Of a stretch of DNA of 54,445 nt, positions 10,077 through 19,635 are shown piece after piece. The stretch comes from Hirsutella rhossiliensis (taxonomy: Eukaryota; Ascomycota; Sordariomycetes; Hypocreales; Ophiocordycipitaceae): assembly GCF_020360975.1 (NCBI RefSeq), contig NW_025408701.1, positions 1 to 54,445 on the forward strand, written 5' to 3'. A model generated the notes under the pieces. That model made no database searches, had not been told where the DNA came from, and saw only the letters and a list, made by a program, of their open reading frames with translations. The translations under genes and the position numbers were made by a program. How positions within the stretch are numbered: the stretch's first letter is position 1; every line of letters begins with the position of its first letter.

Positions 10077-10226
10077 TGTTGCGATTGAACTTACTTCTAT
10101 TCAATTCTGTCTGACAGCTCTCAACATACATATATACATAGTGGCACGTCCGTGCCACTATCAATGACTCACCACTTGTAACTGCTGCTAAACATGTCTT
10201 GGTCCATGTCTCATATCAAGTCAACA
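10077..10226 (-). repeat. copia 3' LTR and adjoining polypurine tract
   Basis: 150-bp partner of the LTR at 14692-14841. The minus strand reads CTCTAGGGGAG (10237 to 10227) right before it, the expected primer for plus-strand DNA synthesis. Confidence 0.95.
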
Positions 10227-10422
10227 CTCCCCTAGAGCTGTCAGACTTCAACTGCAACGCTATTCATAGCGTATGGGTCCAATTCAATCCTCCTCCTGTT
10301 CCTCTCGAAAGCCTCCTAGGCAGAGGCTTGGTCATCCCATCTGCTAGCATATTCTCCCCTGGAACCCAGTAGACTTGGATTCTCCTTCCTTGACCTCATC
10401 AACGACGTGATGAAATGCTATA

Positions 10423-11861
10423 TCAACATGCTTGATTTTCGACGTGTTCGATACTCCTCGGGTCAGCTGTACAGCTCCTTATTATCTCAAGCAGTAATGG
10501 CACTGTTTGCTCCCCCTTTCCTTCCAGTTCTGCAAGTAGTCGACGTCCCCAGAGGGCAGCTTTTGTGGCCTCCCCCATCCCAACATACTCTGCTTCTGTC
10601 GTAGATCTTGCCACTGATTTCATCTTCTTGCTATACGTCATGACGGCGCCTCCGTAGACCATAAAGACGAACCCCAGGATACTCTTCCGGTCCCTTGGAT
10701 CAGTAGCGTAGTCGGTGTCAGAGAACGCTTCTCCATCTTGCAGGCCTGCAGAGCCGACGTGCCCTTCGATGTTGTGGTCAATGGAGTAATAGTCGATATC
10801 GCTGCCTTCGACTCCTTGTGCGTGCTCATTATTTCCGCCATATGTGATACCGTGGTGAATAGTCCTGCCGACATAACCCAATATTCGTAGCAAAGCCTTC
10901 CAGTGGTTCCAGCATGCCTCTACCGTGAAAGATGCCATTCTGTTAACTGCGAATATAATGTCGAACCTCGTATTGCATAGCCAAATCAGCTTTCCGAGCA
11001 ATTCCACGTATTTCAACCATTCGTCATGGTTCAGAGGCCGTCCCGTTCCTCAGCGAGCTTCCGTATAGCTCCAGGTTCCATGGGGTTGCGTGCTTCATTG
11101 AGTCGTCGTAGAAATTCTGCCACGATTTCCTTCGCAAATTGTGATTGATCAATCATCAGCTTTCCTTTGTGCCTTTGAATCCGAATTCCGAGAATGTTCT
11201 CTGCTTCTCCGAGGTCTTTCATCTCAAATCTTCCCTTCAGCTTTTCCTTGACCGTTCAATGGCATCCTCGTTCCCCTGTAATCATAAAGTCATCCACGTG
11301 CACGCCGATGATTACCTCCGACTCTGTATGTCTGAATATTGTCGGGTCCACTGTCATCGGTGAGAAACCAATCTCCTTGAGATATTCTGATATTAGCAAA
11401 TACCACATCCTTGCAGCTTGCTTCAATCCGTACAAACTCTTCAGGATCTGAACGTATTTCCCGAAATATTGCTGGAGCTCAGTTGGCACTTTCATGAAGA
11501 TCCTTTCCTTTAGGTCTGCTGCAAGGAACGCAGCCACAGCATCCATCTGGTATACCTTCCAGCCTTTCTTCGCCGCTAAAGCTAGAATGATCCTCATCGC
11601 ATCGAGCCGGATCGTGGGTGCGAAGGTTTCCTCGTAATTGATCCCGTGTTTCTGTGAACCCTCTCGCGACTAGACGTGCTTTATACCGTAGTATCTTCCT
11701 TCTTTGTCTTTCTTGCGATCAAACACAAGCTTGGCATCAACTACTTCTTCTCCGTGCACGTCAACTTCGTTGATTTCCTCCGAGAATGTCTGTCGTCGAA
11801 TGAGATTCTGAACTTCCTCATCTATAGCTCCTACCCATTGATCCTTCTCACTGCCTTCCAT
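10423..11861 (-). pseudogene. copia reverse transcriptase and RNase H
   Basis: RVT_2-type reverse transcriptase. Visible are VYQMDAVAAFLAADLKERIF, LKSLYGLKQAARMWY, the catalytic VHVDDFM box (about 11280-11300) and, further down, MKDLGEAENILGIRI. RNase H follows with DTDYATDPRDRKSILGFVF and SVARSTTEAEYVGMGEATKA (about 10560-10720). This is the standard copia C-terminal half. The charged linker at 11848-12360 between integrase and RT is lysine/arginine/glutamate rich. Multiple frames are used. Confidence 0.88.
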
Positions 11862-12248
11862 CGCCTGTCGGAAGGTAAGCTTTCAGGTCGAAGTCGTACA
11901 GGTCTGTATTAGGCTGGAGAAGCGTCCTTGCTACCATGGCTCTTTCCTTCCTGCCACTCTCCCCTCGCTTCTTCAGACGTTCTGCCATGCGCTGTTCTTC
12001 TCTTTGCCGCCGTTCCAGCTCTGCTCGCTGCTTCTCTGCTCTTTTGAGTGCCACGGTCTCTCGTCGAATCTGGGATCTTGTTTTCGGCAGACTCCTTTCA
12101 GGAGAGGTTATATCCGCCTCCCTGTATTGACAATGATTGTGTCTCCTTGGGGCCCTTCCTCCGAATCTGCAGTGTCTTGGCCGGTCGGGTTCCCGTCCGC
12201 TGCTTCTCCGCATCCTCCCCAGCTTCTGTAGCTTCCTGGTCCATGGTC

Positions 12249-13526
12249 CTATCCTGACCGAATCTTCGGCATCAGAGTCATCATCAGTGACTCCCCTTGC
12301 TCCCTCTTCCTTCTCATCGTCATACTGCGATTGTGATTCTTGGCTGATTTCATTGTCCATATACTTGCTCTCATCAATTCCACGAATCGAACCTCGTGGA
12401 CCTTCTTATCAGCTGGGTTCCAGACTAGATAGATTTTATCTGTCTCCTCTTTGTATCCAACAAAAACTCCTTGCCATGCTCTTTTCAGAAGCTTTGTTCT
12501 CTTTTCTTTGGGAATAAATACCCAGGCAGGACATCCGAACACTCTCAAGTGCCTGATCTTGGCTTCTCTCCACGCCATAACTCCCATGGGCTTTTAGCCA
12601 TTCCTTGACAACTCCTATTTCTCAGATAGGCCGCTGTTGCGTTCGAAAACTCCCAGTATGCTGCAGGAGATCCATTTCGTGACGCATGCAGACCCCTCTC
12701 TGATATGGTTCTCATGCTCCTCTCAGAGATACTATTCCCCTCCGGGTGGTAGCCCACTGTTGGTTCGATCCGAATAGCTCTCCCCGTGCAAAATACCCTC
12801 ATTGCCTCGTTTAGAAACTCCTTTCCGCGATCAAAGCGCATCGCCTTGACCTTTTCGCCTTTTCCGTACTCGCGACACTCTGCCTCTGCAACAACTACCC
12901 AGGCTTTGATCTTGTCGGTAATTCTCGTTTTGTCTCTAGAAATAAACCCAAACTCGCCCGGTAGCCTGATCGGTGATTGTCAGCATGTACTTCATTCCTT
13001 GAAGTGATAGCTCAACTGGCCCCAAAGATCTATATGGACTCTCTCTAGCTTTTCTGTCACCGCAGACATTGGCTCCCTTGAGACCTTTCTTGTCATTTTG
13101 GCCTCGGTGCAGCTTGGCAGAATGACGGGCAGAATGAGTTGTCTCGAGATCATCCATTACGGCGTTCAGTTTGCCCTCCATATGCTTTCCAGGGTGTCCC
13201 AGCCTGGCATGTAGTAGTCTTTCAGGCATCTTCAGGATTGACTTCAGCGCTACCCCGTTATCGCCATCCTTTTCTTGGATTGTATGGGCTCGGTGCCCTC
13301 TTGTCTGGCTCAAGCGCCACACCTTTTATGTCTGTGGCCAAACAGCACCTCCTCCTGATTTCTTGTCACCGTGACTGTCTTCCCCGGAGAGTCCGACAAT
13401 ACATGCTCCCCTGTCTTCCAGTTCACCGACTGATAGCAGGCTGCTCGTCGCCTCCGGGATGTAGTGCACCCCACGTACTATTGTCGACCTTGCTCTTCCT
13501 TTCTGTGAGACGTAAAAGATCCTCAC
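12249..13526 (-). pseudogene. copia GAG-pre-integrase and integrase
   Basis: Integrase inserts the cDNA into the genome. From 13526 down: protease/pre-integrase sequence (HYIPEATSSLLSVGELEDRG), then the HHCC-type zinc region (ERLLHARLGHPGKHM), the core with MLTITDQATGRVWVYF, and after a shift RFDRGKEFLNEAM (second catalytic Asp) and TVGYHPEGNSISERSMRT (third acidic region). The copia-type C-terminal signature FGCPAWVFIPKEKR and YKEETDKIYLVWNP is at about 12430-12540. Frames change several times. Confidence 0.85.
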
Positions 13527-13568
13527 ATCTCCTTTCCCTCTTGAACGAACCTCAGGCCGTCTGCAATC

Positions 13569-14649
13569 TCAACACTTGTCTTTGTAGGGGACAACTTTGA
13601 GATAAATTGGTCTTCCCTTGGGGTGATATGGAGGAAGCACAGCTGTCGAGATACCATTGTGGAGGGCTGTTTCCTTTGTGTTCGGAAGCAAGTAGGTAGA
13701 TCTCTCAGATTCACTACCACTGTCTTCAAGGATCCTGACCGCGTTTGCCTTTCCTTTGCTATCCATGGCCTCTCTCGCCTTCGCTTTTTCAGAGGCTAGC
13801 CAGGTCTTCCCTGCTTTGGTTTGGTGCCAAATTGCACAATCATGCTTGAAATGCATACCGCCACAAGACCAGCACCCCTGCCTTCTTCAGATATTCCTCC
13901 TTGCTATCATCGCCACCATCCTGTGCTTTGGACCTGTTGTTCCCTTTGTTCCATGCACTGCGGCCACGACCCGCAGATTGTGCGGTTTCTCCCTTGATTG
14001 TAGTATCGACGAGTTCCAACTCTTTGCTTTCCAGAGAGCTCTGCACCTTTTCCATTGTCAACGTCTCTGTCGAGGCGTTCAAGATCTCGACCGTAGTGTT
14101 AAAAGCGTCGTCCATGCTCATTTGCAAAAGCAAATCAATAGCTGTTCATGGATAACAATGTCCTTGTCTTGGCTATTAATCTGAGCTCGAAGTCGCTTTA
14201 GGTCGTCGACCTTCTCCTGCACAGTTCTATTCGTCTGCGTACTAACGTCGTATAGCATTCGGATCAGCTGTCGAAGGCGCGCTTTGTTCGATGTCGCATA
14301 TCGCTTAACGAGGATTGATAAATTGCTCGTGGATCGGTGAGATGGTTGACTGAGTTCTTGTGGATCTGGTCAATACTCTGTCGTATTTTCATTCTCGCAA
14401 GAGAGACATTTTAATGTCCGCAGCATTCTCTCCTGGCGTTGATAAATCTGACGATTCCGCTGTTGCCTTACCGGTGACGCAGCTCATAAGATCGTCACTC
14501 AACAAGTTATCTTCAAGATCCATCTTCCAGCTGTCAAAGGTCTCTTCCATCAAGGATGGTTCCTTTGTAGTCTTTCTTGCCCATAGTGCCGGGTCTTTGC
14601 TGTCAACCGTCGATTCTTGACGAAAAGTGTTCTCATATGCCGAGTTCAA
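13569..14649 (-). pseudogene. copia gag with zinc knuckle (frameshifted)
   Basis: Nucleocapsid/capsid region. The first frame (14649-14389) begins MNSAYENTFRQ and runs as a helical capsid-like segment with FDSWKMDLEDNLLSDDLM. A later frame (13840-14133) is followed, after a one-base shift, by a CX2CX4HX4C knuckle (CWSCGGMHFKHDC, about 13830-13870) next to a basic linker. The stretch 14134-14388 between the pieces has no long frame. Knuckle and position together identify gag. Confidence 0.75.
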
Positions 14650-14691
14650 TCGTGCAGTGGAAGCATAATAAAAGCAACCGGGTGCATAACC

Positions 14692-14841
14692 TGTTGCGAT
14701 TGAACTTACTTCTATTCAATTCTGTCTGACAGCTCTCAACATACATATATACATAGTGGCACGTCCGTGCCACTATCCATGACTCACCACTTGTAACTGC
14801 TGCTAAACATGTCTTGGTCCATGTCTCATATCAAGTCAACA
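14692..14841 (-). repeat. copia 5' LTR
   Basis: 150 bp, plus strand starting TGTTGCGATT and ending AAGTCAACA. It contains an internal inverted repeat (TAGTGGCACG / CGTGCCACTA). It is identical to the other LTR except for one base (CTATCCATG here, CTATCAATG there). Confidence 0.95.
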
Positions 14842-15300
14842 GAAAGTCGCCTCGCTCCTGCTCGCTCTCTCCCTCGCGGATTCGGAAGGTGAGTCCCAGT
14901 ACGAGCGCAAACATGAGAACCTCGCGGCATTCAGAAGAACCCACCCTCCGAGAGCCTTTCGTATGGTGAAAGCGTCGCCAAAGTAGCGTAAAAGAGCCCT
15001 GACGATGGTTGAAATACCCTGTATGACTGCTTGTGTCGCAGAATTGCTTCCCTCGGCTGTTCCGCTGCCCAGAATTCGATCGCAATTCGCTCAGCTCCGG
15101 CCAGTTCGAACAGTCGCTCCAGCTCTGTCGCGAAGTGGCGTCCTTGTCACCCATGTCGCGCATATGATAGCGTACAACAATCTTGCGTACCATTCTTTCA
15201 ATCTCATTCTTATGGGTCATTCTGCTCCCAGGAGGTTGCATGAACTCGTGAAGACCATCCCACCAAACCAGAATTCATTCTCTCCGTAATATATCTCCTT
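14842..15300 (-). pseudogene. unidentified coding remnant
   Basis: Minus-strand sequence with protein-like stretches in two frames: FMQPPGSRMTHKNEIERMV with VRKIVVRYHMRDMGDKD (about 15125-15240), and after a one-base shift ELERLFELAGAERIAIEFWA with ILRHKQSYRVF (about 14980-15110). Composition and the smooth hand-over between frames suggest a once-functional gene cut by the copia insertion. I do not recognise the family. It could be the 5' neighbour of the DUF3435 gene or part of its N-terminus. Confidence 0.4.
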
Positions 15301-15662
15301 GTTTTCTGCCCCTAGGGTCATTCCCAGCTCGTCGGTTCTCTTCGCAACAGCGCTGACATCAATTCAAGTAAGTCAAGTTCGGGGTCTAACGATTACTTGA
15401 AATAAATTCGTCGCTCAACACTTAACAGATTAAATTGAAATATGTGGACAGGCTCTTCACTGCGGTGAGGTTATTCGAACTGGTTCAATTGGTTATATCT
15501 TGCGTAACCAGGAAACGTGTCCCTAAACTGTGTGCAAGACCTTCCTCCCTGTGCCCCACCTCTTACTCGCACGTGACTAGCGCGGTCGATTAGTTATACG
15601 TGCGCGATCGGTGCCTAGTGCACAGGTGGATCCAACACTGGAACCTCTTTCTAAATCGATGG
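15301..15662. other. non-coding stretch left of Crypton A
   Basis: No gene seen. Contains a 15-base string (CTCGCACGTGACTAG, about 15567-15581) also present in the gypsy-1 LTR, possibly an old LTR scrap. Confidence 0.4.
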
Positions 15663-18600
15663 TGTCACAGGTCCCGGGGCCGGCTGACCGGTCATCCGGT
15701 AATCGGATTACCGCCCCGCCCCACGCAAAACCATGTCGTTTTCGAAGGCCCGGCCCTGCGGGGCTGGCGTTTTCTTAGTCGGATTACCGCCATCGGACGG
15801 CAAAATCGAAGGTCCACGCCCGCGGGGCCTGCCCCAGACCTTCGATTTCGGTCTCGCTCACGCGCGTTGCGCTCCACCTCCCCTCCTCCCACCTCCTCCT
15901 CCACCTCCTCCATTGCCACCGTCGCGACGGCGACCGCCTGCACCATGTCGAACGCGATAGGGATCCCCGGGTCAGGGCGGCCATTGAGCACTACCTGTTA
16001 GATCTGGAGAACGCAGCCGAAGAATACGAAGCGAAATTATCGTCCCAAGCAGGAAGAATGGAAGGCAAGCCGCATGCGCGCCCTGCAATCTTCATGTAGA
16101 TCCATGCATTGACCGCCTCACGGGGTGGTGTCAAGCCAACTGGCCTGCGATCCCGGACGTTTGGCCGGCCTCGGTACCACAGGGCCAACAGCTACCCGGA
16201 GACCTGGTCGATGAAGGAAAGCTCTTGCTCTTCATGAAGGAGGTAGTGGCATCACGTCCTCCCAAGAAAGGAAGAGGTCGCCGATGAAAAACGACACCTC
16301 GAGGCTCAGGAAGCCAAGAGGGCCGTGAAAAGACGCAGAGCACCATCAGGTAACAGATGTTGATCACGGGATGTGGTCGTCGGACTGAGCCAGCCCATCA
16401 TACTAACACCCAGCTTCCCCCAGCAGATACCATCGTTGTAGGCGGCGGAGGTAGCGAATACGAGTCAGACTCCGACTTGGAGTTGTATGAGTCCACGCTC
16501 AAACTACAGTATAATACTGTACGGGGCTACGTCTCGGCCATACAGAAGCTTTACGACGAGCAGAAGAGCCGGGAGTCAATCCTGCGGCCCGGCCACGGGA
16601 GTGGCACTGAAGGCGCTCAAACGCAGCATTCTTGCAACGACTTGGAGCCGGAAGAGGAAGGAATACATGGACAGGGAGTTGGAACTCTGAGAGATGTGTA
16701 TGCGCCGGCGCAGATGCCCGACCACACCAACGTGGCATGGTCCGAGAGGAGAGATCGCCTGCGCCCTGAGGACGCAGGTGGACTTTCTGCTCGGGAACCA
16801 CATGCTGCTGCGGTCCGGCAACCGCCTGCCGATGGAGTTGGCAGACTGCTTTCCCTGGACTTACCCAACGAGGGCTTCAAGGCCCAGGGTATACCACAAG
16901 GCGCTGGTTGTCGTGATGAACTGTGGGAAGACCAACCAGCACGGCCGCATGGAGTATGGATCTGCTCTGCGGCATCGAGATCCGCGATCTTGTCTCATCG
17001 GCGCCCTCGCGTTCTGGCTTTTCTGGCGCTGGCAGGTAGAAAAGGCGGAAAGGTTTCCCGTCTTCAAAAGCGAGACTGGTATGAAACGAAGGTGCTCCGC
17101 CGATCGGCGAAGGAGCCTCAAGGTAAGCGTGATGGCATTCACCGGAATCCCATAACTCAGAGGTGCATCGACCCTTTCACTCACCGAATATACAGCTCCG
17201 TTGTCGGGCCAGACTGCCCGAGAATGGACGTCCAGGTTCTACAAGAAGGCCGGCATCAAGGTCTCCAAGGTCAGCCACGCGCCTGAGTGGCGGCGACGCA
17301 AAACGCCGACATGGCCGGGTGGATGAAGGCCAGGCATGTCATCTGCCTAGGCAAGCCGCCCAGCCTTGGACTGGGCTGACCCGAACTATACAGATCCGCC
17401 GAGCCGGTCGTTGGAATAACGGAGACCAAATGACCGGCTGCTATCTGACTTCCCTGCCTTTCCGAATTCGCGAGGGCCGTGGCCGACTTTGACCCTGAAT
17501 GGTCGGGGTCTTATTTCGTGCCCCGGGCCACCGTGACCGCCTGTGGTGCTACTCGTGCAGGTCTGGCCTCAACTCGACAAATGGAAAGAGGCCCACAGTA
17601 GCCCTTTCTCAGATCTGGGGTGGAGCAGAACATGGCCGCCGGCGCCTTCTTGGAACTCCTGGGTGGCTTCGAGAGGTGCTCCTGCAGGACGCTGTCTTCC
17701 TTCGCGAGTCCTACCCCGACCATCCTATCTTTCAGGATCCGGTCTTCTCTTGCCCCGAGTTTGAAGCGTTCGCCAGCAAAGTTCAAGACACATGCACACG
17801 GGACCACGAAGACAGCCATACCACGGTCATTCAAAAGCGATCCCGGTGGTTGCGGAGAAGCTGCGCACAGTACTGACTCAACAGGTCGCAGCCGAGCAGT
17901 TAGCTGAGCGAAGACATCTAGACCTTTTGGGGGCTTCTTACGAACTATGCACAAAGTTGGATGAGTTTGCGCAGGCCACCTACACCGTCACCTTCAGCCC
18001 CGGCCAAGGTGCTGCAGGTCAACATGCGGAGATCGCGGGCTCATCAACAGAGGCGCCGCGCTCCACGAGAGACGGTCCTCAGGTCCGAGATAGGCCCTTC
18101 GCAAGCGGGCGGTCCGACATACGCTCCGCTCTCTCTAGAGCAGCAGCGGGGAATGGTGCAAGCGGGCCAGGGCAAGCCCCAGGGAAGAGCGCATGGCGAG
18201 CCGCCTGGGCCGCGCGAACCTCCGAGCTTCAAGCTCCCCGTTCTGTCAAATCTGTACAGGAGCTGCTGCGTCTCTGGCGGCAGGGCTGGGGCGAAATGCC
18301 TTCTGTGGATTCTCTTGAGCGAGACTGGGGTGCTCGATGGCGGCCATCTGCAGAGAAAATTACTTTTCCACGCGCAAGATCATCGTCGATGAGGTTCGGA
18401 GGCGGGCCCAGTCGGACGGCAACTGAAGATATCGTGGCGAGGCAAATGGACGAAGAACGTGGACCCAGCTCTTTGGATAAGTTGAGGGTATGCATCCGCT
18501 AAGCGCCGCTGTAGCTCCAGCGCGTCAAGGCTAGAAAATGCTTCAAATCACCGCAACCTCGCAACCGACGGGATGTAGGACCTTAGACAGGGTGCATTCT

Positions 18601-18782
18601 GATCGCACAAACGCAGGCTATCCAGTCGAACTGGTTTTGTCGTCGTCGGTCCCGGCTTTCGCGCTTTATGGCGCTCCGAAGATGACATCAACCCGGCAGA
18701 GGTGATGTCAAGGGCAAGCGGGTAATCGGCGGTAATCTGCGGGGTAATCCGCTGACCGCCCACCAAAGCCGGACCTGTGACA
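15663..18782 (+). mobile_element. Crypton copy A (3120 bp)
   Basis: Tyrosine-recombinase DNA transposon. Bounded by TGTCACAGGTCC (15663-15674) and its exact inverse GGACCTGTGACA (18771-18782). Copy B shares one more GG outside the left end and TCC outside the right end, so the true ends may extend by 2-3 bp. Short GGTAAT/ATTACC motifs cluster near both termini. Compared with copy B it lacks about 200 bp near 18484. No clear target duplication flanks it. Together with B it forms a large inverted repeat. Confidence 0.85.
15945..18534 (+). pseudogene. Crypton A tyrosine recombinase with GCR1_C domain (frameshifted)
   Basis: Recombinase expected to excise and insert the element. Start chosen at the ATG at 15945 (MSNAIG). 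Readable parts in order: basic N-terminal region; LKLQYNTVRGYVSAIQKLYDE (about 16500-16560, core-binding domain); MNCGKTNQHGRMEYGSALRH with RDP (about 16915-16985, catalytic Arg region); LIGALAFWLFWRWQVE; a probable intron starting GTAAGC at about 17122; TAREWTSRFYKKAGIKVSKV with SHAP (H-x-x-R region); RRAGRW and MTGCYLTSLP with the candidate nucleophile Tyr (about 17400-17460); FDPEWSGSYFVP; and a C-terminal GCR1_C-like DNA-binding domain (SVQELLRLWRQGWGEMPSVD, DWGARWRPSAEK, about 18245-18350). This domain set is that of fungal CryptonF. At least eight small indels break the frame, and the last about 65 codons are lost by the 200-bp deletion. Confidence 0.85.
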
Positions 18783-18814
18783 TCCTCTTGCAGATTACCC
18801 GTTGATCTTGGTGT

Positions 18815-18878
18815 GGGGCCACAGCAGCCCAACTAAGTGTCTTCGCCGTTCGAAGACGCGGTTGGCTGCTGTGGCCAC
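18815..18878. repeat. long hairpin in the Crypton spacer
   Basis: GGCCACAGCAGCC(C)AAC (18817-18833) pairs with GTTGGCTGCTGTGGCC (18861-18876). Inside it, GTCTTCG (18839-18845) pairs with CGAAGAC (18850-18856). Such a nested stem could be the end of a small element or of the Helitron-like sequence beside it. Confidence 0.75.
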
Positions 18879-18889
18879 CCTATACGGAG

Positions 18890-19234
18890 TATCAAAACAC
18901 CATGAAGCTCGTGAACAGTGACATTTTATAATGCACACAAGTACACGGGGCCGGTATTCCTGATCACCGCAGATGGCAGGAAGATTGTCCCGATTCTGCC
19001 AGTAGACAGGGACTTCCTCGTCGGACCACACTCTGCACTCGTACGCAGTTTCCCTGATCGTATGCTACGCCATTACAGTTCACAAGTCGCAGAGCATCAC
19101 CGAAGACATGATCGTGACGGATCTGTCCTGCCGTGACTTTCAGACCGGTTTGAGCTACGTGGCCGTCTCGCGTGTGAAAACGCTGCAGGGTCTGATGCTG
19201 GATGCCCGCTTGACCGCAATCACCTGACTTATGC
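18890..19234 (+). pseudogene. Pif1/Helitron-type helicase, C-terminal fragment
   Basis: Lies in the 853-bp spacer between the two Cryptons. Readable are YTGPVFLITADGRKIVPILP and DRDFLVGP, then in another frame ITVHKSQSITEDMIVTDLS (helicase motif V, SF1B) and GLSYVAVSRVKTLQGLMLDA (motif VI), ending at a stop near 19228. These motifs are shared by cellular Pif1 helicases and the helicase half of Helitron Rep/Hel proteins; in transposon-rich fungal DNA the latter is more likely. N-terminal motifs are absent, and one frameshift lies near 19065. Confidence 0.75.
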
Positions 19235-19635
19235 GTCGCCGCCGGAAGGAATTAGGATGAAAATGAGGGATCAGCAACTTCGCAAACGACGGGTTCTCAC
19301 TCAAAATCCGTACAGGATGAATGTATGATTGCAGATACTGTACTGATTGTTCGGTGACTGCTTGACTGGTAGCCAGACTCGCAGCCTTCGGCTGATTGTA
19401 CGCCTTGCACCACAGCCCTAAACACTAAAGTGCAAGGTGTGGCGCAGTATTTTAAAACTGAAGAGATATGCGGTGAAAGCCTGAGAGATATGGACGAAGA
19501 TGCCACGGCAAGGACAAGCATGTAATGATCAACTCGTCTTTTAACACTGGCCACTGCTCTCTAACGTCGTAGTTACATTGCCATACGCCTTCATAGTAGA
19601 GAACACTACACAATAGATCATTGACATCAAGTGGA
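19235..19635. other. non-coding stretch in the Crypton spacer
   Basis: No gene recognised. It ends in ATCAAGTGGA directly before Crypton B; AAGTG recurs after the other end of B. Confidence 0.4.

Larger units (their letters stand above)
10077..14841 (-). mobile_element. Ty1/copia LTR retrotransposon, complete
   Basis: 4765-bp minus-strand element with two 150-bp LTRs differing at one position. Domain order from the 5' LTR (14841) is gag with CCHC knuckle, protease region, integrase, reverse transcriptase, RNase H, that is IN before RT as in Ty1/copia. A purine-rich tract (AGGGGAG on the minus strand) directly abuts the 3' LTR. The flanking pentamers (CATTT on the left, GAAAG on the right) do not match, so no target duplication is visible despite the young LTRs. 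It cuts off the DUF3435 gene. Confidence 0.92.

Noticed and set aside
16357..17286. 309-codon open frame in Crypton A
   Set aside because: It crosses the true recombinase frame; only parts of it match the family, and conserved residues lie in the neighbouring frames.
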